Shown: positions 58,878-64,000 of the stretch, one piece after another
How the letters are laid out: each line of letters begins with the position of its first letter
Numbering within the stretch: position 1 is the first letter of the stretch
The notes under the pieces: generated by a model
The model's input: the letters and a program-made list of their open reading frames with translations, nothing else
Told to the model about the DNA's origin: nothing
The model's database searches: none
Position numbers and translations under genes: made by a program
Assembly (NCBI GenBank): GCA_015064585.1
Contig: SVRY01000011.1
Span: 1 to 64,000 of the forward strand
Source of the DNA: Oscillospiraceae bacterium
Lineage (GTDB): Bacteria > Bacillota > Clostridia > Oscillospirales > CAG-272
Direction of reading: 5' to 3'
DNA: 64,000 bases

Positions 58878-61202
58878 TTATATTGCCAAAATTTTTACAA
58901 CACACACGCTCATGTCATCACTGCGCCGAAGCTCTGCCGCGTCTTGACAGTCTTTACCGCATCGGTCAAGAATATGCCAAGCGAGCTCCTCCGGCGTTTC
59001 GTTTTCATAGCCGGAAACGATAGCGGCAAGCGCTACCGCATCTTCAAAATCAGCGGCAATCCCATCGCTTGCCATGACAACCAGATCCCCCGCCTGCAGT
59101 TGCATACGGATCTGCTCGGGACAAGGATCAGATATCACCCCAAGAGGCGGGGTCCCTGCCGAAAGTTTATATGCCTTTCCCTGCCGAAACACCAATGTGG
59201 GTGCCGCACCGCTTTTGATAAAAGTTCCCATACCACAATAGCGGTCAAAAGAAAACAGATCGAATGTACAGCTGTCCTCTCTCTGTCGGTGTCTGAGTGT
59301 TGTGTTTAGTAATTCGGTAATCAAACGAGGAGTTGCGCCCGCCTGTGCCAAACACTCGGAGACAGTGCAACCGATTCCCGAAGCGATTGCCGCCTGCACA
59401 CCGCTGCCCATGCCATCGCAAAGAAGCAGGCAGGGATTTTGATCCGCATCGGCAAACATATGTACGCGATCCCCGCATATTTTCTGTCCTTGCTTCGGTT
59501 TTTTTGCCTCAGCATGCTGTATGCTATACGCAGGCACTGTCTCCAATAGAATCATGCTGTCCGTTTGTTCAATTACCGAACGAGGATAGGACATCTTACA
59601 CCGGATCACCTCTTCACAGAGTTTTTGCAGTCCTTCCCCTCCCCCGCGGCAATTGACCGCCGGGCAATCACAAAAAAATACAAACACCTTCTTATTTCCG
59701 TAAACACCTACATTTGAAAAGGAAAGCCCCAATTTCCTTGCCTTTTCCTTTAATATATCTGCCAAATCATTGCGAGGCGTGTTCGCTTGGTAACGGTACT
59801 GCTTTTGCTCGAAAAGCAGTTTTGATACCGCTTCAAACCCGGCAGCGTAAGCATCCGCAGCCTGCGGCAGGGTCTTTTGGCGGTAAAGGCGCGCATAATC
59901 CACCGTCAATTCCTCAGCAATCTCCGCTGAATAAGCACAACCGATGTCACTTAAAAATCTGCCGTCCACCCTGCCGTCTTTGCTAAGTTCCTTTGAAGCA
60001 AAAGAAAACGCCTGTCTGCGAAAGGGATCATTCTCTCCTCTGCATCGAACACCTCCCTTACAGGCACCGCAACGTTTTTCCATGCAGGCATTGGCAATAC
60101 TCTCACATTCCTCTGCATCGGGAAAGCGGTTGTCTGTCAAAGTAAAAAACACCTGTGAAAGCCGATGCATACTTTGAGCAGTATTTTCCTGTTGTTTTTC
60201 CCAAATTTCTCTCTCTTTTTTATCTAAAAACTGCCTTGCCGCCACGGGCGATTTTTTCGTAACAGTATCCGCTTCACCTCCTGCCATGCGCCATACGGGA
60301 AGTATCAACAGTCCTCCGCAGACAAGATCGGGCAAAACGGTAAAAAACGCGCGCAAGCCCAGTACAGCATACGCATATGCCATTCCGGCAAGCAAACCTG
60401 TACCAAGCGATGCTTTTTTATAAAAGCGGTGTACTACCCCCCCTATCAGCGAAACTGCCGCCACCATCACCCCATAATGGATCCCGATTGCCAATCCCGA
60501 AAAAAAACCGGAAAAACAAGCACTGATCGGGTTGGTTTTTGTATACACCCAAACAGAAATAAGCGTTGCCACCGTTAGTGCGGGAGTAAACCCAAATATG
60601 GAAAACTCTTTGCAAGCAAGCACCAAGCAAAAACGAAGCAGCCACCAACCGCCATCCGAAAAAAGTGTACTTGTCCTGCCCGCGAGAAAGGCGCCGCTAA
60701 ACAGCAAGGTCATGGACGGGCAGGCAAAAACCATAAAAAAGGCGCCAAATAACCCGTAAAAAGTAAAATTGCCGATCATGGGAATCCCTGAAACCAATAA
60801 AGCCCCCGCCGCACTGATCACACAGCGAAGAAACAGAGATTCTTCTGTACGCCCCTTGCCGTCATCCTCTGCCAAAAACCGCACGATCTGCGTGCGCACA
60901 AGCAGGATCAAGGTATATCCGACAAGCATATAAGGCAAAAAGCCCCTGCCAAACAGTGCGCCGAGACAAGCGCCGGCGTAGGCAAACCCGATTTGATCGG
61001 GCAGCGCCGAAAGCAGTGCCAACGCAAAGGGGAGGGTGTCAAACAGTCCCTCGGTCACCGAAAGTAAATATGTATAGACCAAAAGCATTGCGCCCTTTCC
61101 CAATCTGCGCAATTGCTCTTCCCTGCTTCCCGTTCCCGCAAACCGTTCATATATGCCTTTAAAATGCAAGCGCAGACGCTTTGTATCTATCTTTACATCC
61201 AT
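58878..61202 (-). CDS. spoIIE: Stage II sporulation protein E
   Basis: A 774-aa protein. The N-terminal ~310 residues contain about ten membrane helices. A central regulatory region has a Cys-rich patch (CMEKRCGACKGGVRC) common in clostridial SpoIIE. The C-terminal ~200 residues are a PP2C phosphatase, with metal-binding LLCDGMGSGVQAA and VMASDGIAADFED. It dephosphorylates SpoIIAA to activate sigma-F in the forespore and acts at the polar septum. AAGGAAGG upstream sets ATG 61202; the longer frame has no site. It shows the organism is, or recently was, a spore former. Confidence 0.95.
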   Translation of the reverse strand: MDVKIDTKRLRLHFKGIYERFAGTGSREEQLRRLGKGAMLLVYTYLLSVTEGLFDTLPFALALLSALPDQIGFAYAGACLGALFGRGFLPYMLVGYTLILLVRTQIVRFLAEDDGKGRTEESLFLRCVISAAGALLVSGIPMIGNFTFYGLFGAFFMVFACPSMTLLFSGAFLAGRTSTLFSDGGWWLLRFCLVLACKEFSIFGFTPALTVATLISVWVYTKTNPISACFSGFFSGLAIGIHYGVMVAAVSLIGGVVHRFYKKASLGTGLLAGMAYAYAVLGLRAFFTVLPDLVCGGLLILPVWRMAGGEADTVTKKSPVAARQFLDKKEREIWEKQQENTAQSMHRLSQVFFTLTDNRFPDAEECESIANACMEKRCGACKGGVRCRGENDPFRRQAFSFASKELSKDGRVDGRFLSDIGCAYSAEIAEELTVDYARLYRQKTLPQAADAYAAGFEAVSKLLFEQKQYRYQANTPRNDLADILKEKARKLGLSFSNVGVYGNKKVFVFFCDCPAVNCRGGGEGLQKLCEEVIRCKMSYPRSVIEQTDSMILLETVPAYSIQHAEAKKPKQGQKICGDRVHMFADADQNPCLLLCDGMGSGVQAAIASGIGCTVSECLAQAGATPRLITELLNTTLRHRQREDSCTFDLFSFDRYCGMGTFIKSGAAPTLVFRQGKAYKLSAGTPPLGVISDPCPEQIRMQLQAGDLVVMASDGIAADFEDAVALAAIVSGYENETPEELAWHILDRCGKDCQDAAELRRSDDMSVCVVKILAI

Positions 61203-61298
61203 TGTTTTTCCTTCCTTTACTGATATACTTTGCTGTTTTTTTATTTTATCAGACAGAAGGAGCAAGTTTTGTCGAAATCCCGATGCGGACAAAAAAAG

Positions 61299-61325
61299 GG
61301 ATCGACACGCATTTCGCATCGATCC
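61299..61325 (-). terminator. Terminator of the PH-like membrane protein gene
   Basis: GGATCGA/TCGATCC arms with an inner small stem. On the minus strand a seven-T run follows. Confidence 0.8.
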
Positions 61326-61341
61326 TCTTCTATGTTATTTA

Positions 61342-61908
61342 TCAGTCTCTTCCCAACTGTTCAGAGATCAAGTTATAGACCATATGTACATTATCAATCA
61401 TCAAAAATGCAGTGGTGAGATCGGGGGCGGTATTTCTGCGGTTTCCCCTGTGATCATAATAAACCTGATGGGGAGCCAGGCGGATAGTACCGCTGTTTTC
61501 CTTCACATTCTCCAAACTGATCCCGGTCAAATTGGAAAGCACATATTCACAGCAATTCAAGCCGTTCTTTCCCTTTGTAATAATCAATGCACGGCGGTCG
61601 GTCACGGCATATACCGTTTCCGAAAGCGTCTTACGCTGTCCCACTGTCACAGAATATACCAAATAGCAACCAATTATCATAAACGGAACGCCAAACAGCC
61701 CGAAAGCCCCTCCCGCAGCAGTCGCTCCCACCGTCCAGAAAATTGAAAAAACCAACCAAAAAATCGAAAATAATACCAAAAAAACCGAACTGCGGTAGGG
61801 TTGCGTAGCATAAGGACGTCCCGTCCAAAGCAGTTCTTCATCGCTGTGCAAAAAGGATCTGACCGTCAAAGACAAATCTTTATAATTTGGATCGGTCGTA
61901 TATCTCAT
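61342..61908 (-). CDS. Membrane protein with bacterial PH-like domain
   Basis: A 188-aa protein. The N-terminal motif LHSDEELLWTGRP is typical of bPH2/DUF304-like proteins. Two membrane helices follow (SSVFLVLFSIFWLVFSIFWTVG and GLFGVPFMIIGCYLVYSVTVG), and then a PH-like domain (YAVTDRRALIITKG). AAGGTGGGA precedes the ATG. It lies 66 bp after gpmI on the same strand. The function is unknown. Confidence 0.72.
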   Translation of the reverse strand: MRYTTDPNYKDLSLTVRSFLHSDEELLWTGRPYATQPYRSSVFLVLFSIFWLVFSIFWTVGATAAGGAFGLFGVPFMIIGCYLVYSVTVGQRKTLSETVYAVTDRRALIITKGKNGLNCCEYVLSNLTGISLENVKENSGTIRLAPHQVYYDHRGNRRNTAPDLTTAFLMIDNVHMVYNLISEQLGRD

Positions 61909-61974
61909 TTTGGTCCCACCTTTCTTGATAGTGCAAACGCCGCAAAGATAGACCCTGCAGCGTTTGGAATTTGT

Positions 61975-63621
61975 TTATTTAGTCTCAATCAGAGATTCAT
62001 TCCACATATCAGGTGCTTCATAGCCAAGCAAATTAACGGTGGTAGCCGCTACATTGGCAAGACCAAAATCGCCCTGTGCTTTTACTGTGTACTTGTCAGC
62101 ATAGAAGTTATCGTAGATAATGCAAGGAACGGGATTGAGGGTATGACTGGTCTTAGCCTTAAAGCCGTTTCCGCTTGCCTTGGGCTGACCCTTCTTGTCC
62201 AGTTCATACATTTCATCCGCGTTGCCGTGGTCTGCAGTGATAATGGCAACGCCCTTTGCCGCGTCAATAACGGGAAGGAGTCTTGCCAACTGCAGGTCAA
62301 GGGAAGCTACAGAGATCTTGGTTGCTTCCAAATTACCGGTGTGCCCTACCATGTCGCCGTTGGGGAAATTGCAACGGATGTACTTATATTCACCCGACTG
62401 GATCATTTCGATCAATTTATCGGTGATTTCAGCACACTTCATCCAGGGTCTTTGTTCAAAGGGAACAACGTCGGAAGGAACCTCTAGATAGGTTTCCAGT
62501 TCCTCGCTAAATTTACCGGAGCGGTTTCCGTTCCAGAAATAGGTTACATGACCGTACTTCTGTGTTTCGGATACTGCCGCTTGCTTAATACCGCAATCTG
62601 CCAAATACTCACCCATGGTGTTGGTGATTTCGGGAGGATTTACCAGGTAACGGGAGGGGATGTGCGCATCGCCGTCATATTCCAGCATACCTGCGTACAT
62701 GACCTTGGGGTAGCGAACACGGTCAAACTTATCAAATGCCTCGTCATCAAATGCTTTGGAAATTTCAATGGCACGGTCGCCGCGGAAGTTGAAGAAGATC
62801 ACGCTGTCGCCGTCTTCTACAGTGCCCACAGGGATGCCGTTTTCAGCAATAACAAATGCAGGCAGATCCTGGTCAATGGCACCGGTCTCGGCGCGGTAGG
62901 TATTCACTGCTTCTTCTGCAGAGGCAAACTGTCTGCCCTGACCCAGCACGTGGGTCTTCCAGCCCGCTTCCACCATTGCCCAGTTTGCTTCGTAACGGTC
63001 CATGGTGATCTGCATTCTGCCACCGCCCGATGCGATCTTTACATCGTAGTTTTCGCTGCGCAGGTCAGCAAGAAAGGCTTCAAAAGGCAGAATATATTCA
63101 AGAGCGGAGGTCTCGCCCACGTCACGCCCGTCCAGCAAAATATGAACACGTACCTTTGCAATACCCTCTTCCTTGGCTCTGACGATCATTGCTTTCAAGT
63201 GATCAATGTGGGAATGCACATTACCGTCGGAGAAAAGCCCAAGGAAATGCAGGGTGGAGCCGTTTTCTTTTACATTGCCGCAAAGGGTCTGCCAAGAGCC
63301 GGAAGCGAACATCTTTCCGCTTTCAATGGACTGAGAAACCAGCTTTGCGCCCTGCGCAAACACCTGACCTGCGCCAAGCGCATTGTGACCAACCTCGGAG
63401 TTACCCATATCGTCATCGGAGGGAAGACCGACTGCCGTACCGTGTGCCTTCAGCGCGCGGCAGGGATAATCTTTCATCAAACGGTCAAGAGTGGGGGTGG
63501 AAGCGGCGATCACCGCATTGCCGGCAGTTGCGGGCGCAATGCCGATACCGTCCATAACAATGGTAACAACAGGACCTTCAACCCCTGCAAAACCGTCAAT
63601 TTTTTTCAAATTCTTTGCCAT
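61975..63621 (-). CDS. gpmI: 2,3-bisphosphoglycerate-independent phosphoglycerate mutase
   Basis: A 548-aa Mn-dependent glycolytic mutase (3-PG to 2-PG). The metal/phosphoserine sites are evident: VMDGIGIAP (Asp), DDMGNSEVGHNALGAG (nucleophilic Ser), and TADHGNADEM near the C-terminus with KASGNGFKAKTSHT. It is slightly longer than Bacillus GpmI (~511 aa). GAGAGG eight bases upstream sets ATG 63621; the frame opens 45 nt further up without a site. Codon use is strongly biased, as expected for a glycolytic enzyme. Confidence 0.96.
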   Translation of the reverse strand: MAKNLKKIDGFAGVEGPVVTIVMDGIGIAPATAGNAVIAASTPTLDRLMKDYPCRALKAHGTAVGLPSDDDMGNSEVGHNALGAGQVFAQGAKLVSQSIESGKMFASGSWQTLCGNVKENGSTLHFLGLFSDGNVHSHIDHLKAMIVRAKEEGIAKVRVHILLDGRDVGETSALEYILPFEAFLADLRSENYDVKIASGGGRMQITMDRYEANWAMVEAGWKTHVLGQGRQFASAEEAVNTYRAETGAIDQDLPAFVIAENGIPVGTVEDGDSVIFFNFRGDRAIEISKAFDDEAFDKFDRVRYPKVMYAGMLEYDGDAHIPSRYLVNPPEITNTMGEYLADCGIKQAAVSETQKYGHVTYFWNGNRSGKFSEELETYLEVPSDVVPFEQRPWMKCAEITDKLIEMIQSGEYKYIRCNFPNGDMVGHTGNLEATKISVASLDLQLARLLPVIDAAKGVAIITADHGNADEMYELDKKGQPKASGNGFKAKTSHTLNPVPCIIYDNFYADKYTVKAQGDFGLANVAATTVNLLGYEAPDMWNESLIETK

Positions 63622-63799
63622 ATACAATACCTCTCTGTCATATGATAATAGGTTATTTATACACATCTTCTTTATTATATCACAGTTTTTTCCTTTTGAA
63701 AAGAGGATTTTAAATTTTTTTTAAATTGATCAGCCTCTTTCCCAACAATATTTTATGTGCTATACTGATTTATCATGTGCCAAACCAATTTTTCAAAAT

Positions 63800-64000
63800 A
63801 TTTAAAATTTTCTTCAAATGCATGTTAGGTTTTTTAAACTTTGTTGTCTTATATAGGTGAAGGGCAAAACGCCCCCCTTGAAAACCAAAACTTTTTTGAA
63901 AAAATTTTAAAATTTTTTCAAAAGCATGTTAGGTTTTTTCAGTCTTGTTGTCTTATATAGGTGAAGGGTAAAACACCCCTCTTGAAAACCAAAACTTTTT
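63800..64000. repeat. 104-bp direct repeats at the right edge (two copies, second cut by the window)
   Basis: Bases 63622-64000 hold no gene that I can see. Two direct copies with a 104-bp period run about 63800-63903 and 63904-64000. They share GCATGTTAGGTTTTTT (63820, 63924), TTGTTGTCTTATATAGGTGA and TTGAAAACCAAAACTTTTT. Each contains a small hairpin, GGGC/GCCC in copy 1 (63862-63874) and GGGT/ACCC in copy 2 (63966-63978), with the same loop AAAAC. More copies may lie beyond the window. Confidence 0.8.

Noticed and set aside
63800-64000. The right-edge repeats as a CRISPR array
   Set aside because: The repeated unit is ~104 bp with no unique spacer of regular length, and no cas gene is in the window.
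1-64000. tRNA, rRNA, tmRNA or SRP RNA genes
   Set aside because: I looked in the intergenic gaps for cloverleaf motifs and conserved rRNA stretches and saw none. Short RNAs could still be missed without a covariance search.

Overview
The window looks like chromosome from an anaerobic, low-GC, spore-forming Firmicute of the class Clostridia, probably a gut commensal. The evidence is a full-length spoIIE, the anaerobic ribonucleotide reductase NrdD and its activase NrdG, a phosphofructokinase with pyrophosphate-type motifs, two RelA/SpoT-domain small alarmone synthetases, a dockerin protein, SipW/TasA-type surface proteins, and consistent AAGGAGG ribosome sites. No rRNA, tRNA, CRISPR array or insertion sequence was recognised. 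Almost every gene is intact and gene density is high.

Layout. 0.2-6 kb: DegV, TrmB, a DUF1700/adhesin-like pair, a DUF378 protein, an alarmone synthetase and PlsY. 6-10 kb: a heterodimeric ABC exporter and a hypoxanthine-DNA glycosylase. 10.3-12.9 kb: a small Cys-rich acidic protein coupled to a radical SAM enzyme, then a MATE exporter. 12.9-17 kb: AI-2E-type permease, GT2-GtrA glycosyltransferase, NAGPA-type glycosidase, small membrane protein. 17-24 kb: second alarmone synthetase, an AraC-controlled sugar isomerase/oxidoreductase pair, PFK, aldolase, NrdG. 24-31.5 kb: Na/Pi cotransporter, two membrane proteins, GNAT, TrkH/TrkA, YajC and a partner. 31.6-36.9 kb: NrdD behind two NrdR-like boxes, a transglutaminase-dockerin protein, an HD hydrolase, a cyclophilin lipoprotein. 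37-46.1 kb: Nif3-like protein, an in-frame CoaE-M18 aminopeptidase fusion, GH43, PrmC, a methyltransferase, CysK, a cytidylate-kinase-like protein, DUF554.

46.2-58.8 kb holds the most interesting system. Eight minus-strand genes form a SipW/TasA-like surface-fibre operon: a 35-aa peptide, a 75-aa membrane protein, a sortase-type anchored protein, a TasA-like protein, the signal peptidase SipW, a 693-aa beta-helix protein, an 1868-aa protein ending in a Hint (intein-like) domain, and a last TasA-like protein. Upstream lie two perfect 22-bp inverted repeats (57642-57663 and 57884-57905) flanking 220 bp that contain a strong promoter pointing into the operon and a 22-bp-stem hairpin. A complete tyrosine recombinase is encoded 37 bp beyond the right repeat. 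I read this as an invertible promoter, in the ON orientation here, giving phase-variable expression of the fibres. Three intercistronic double hairpins of conserved design punctuate the operon, and a folded RNA element with a terminator lies at its end.

58.8-64 kb: SpoIIE, a PH-domain-like membrane protein and GpmI, then a gene-free stretch with 104-bp direct repeats that run off the window.
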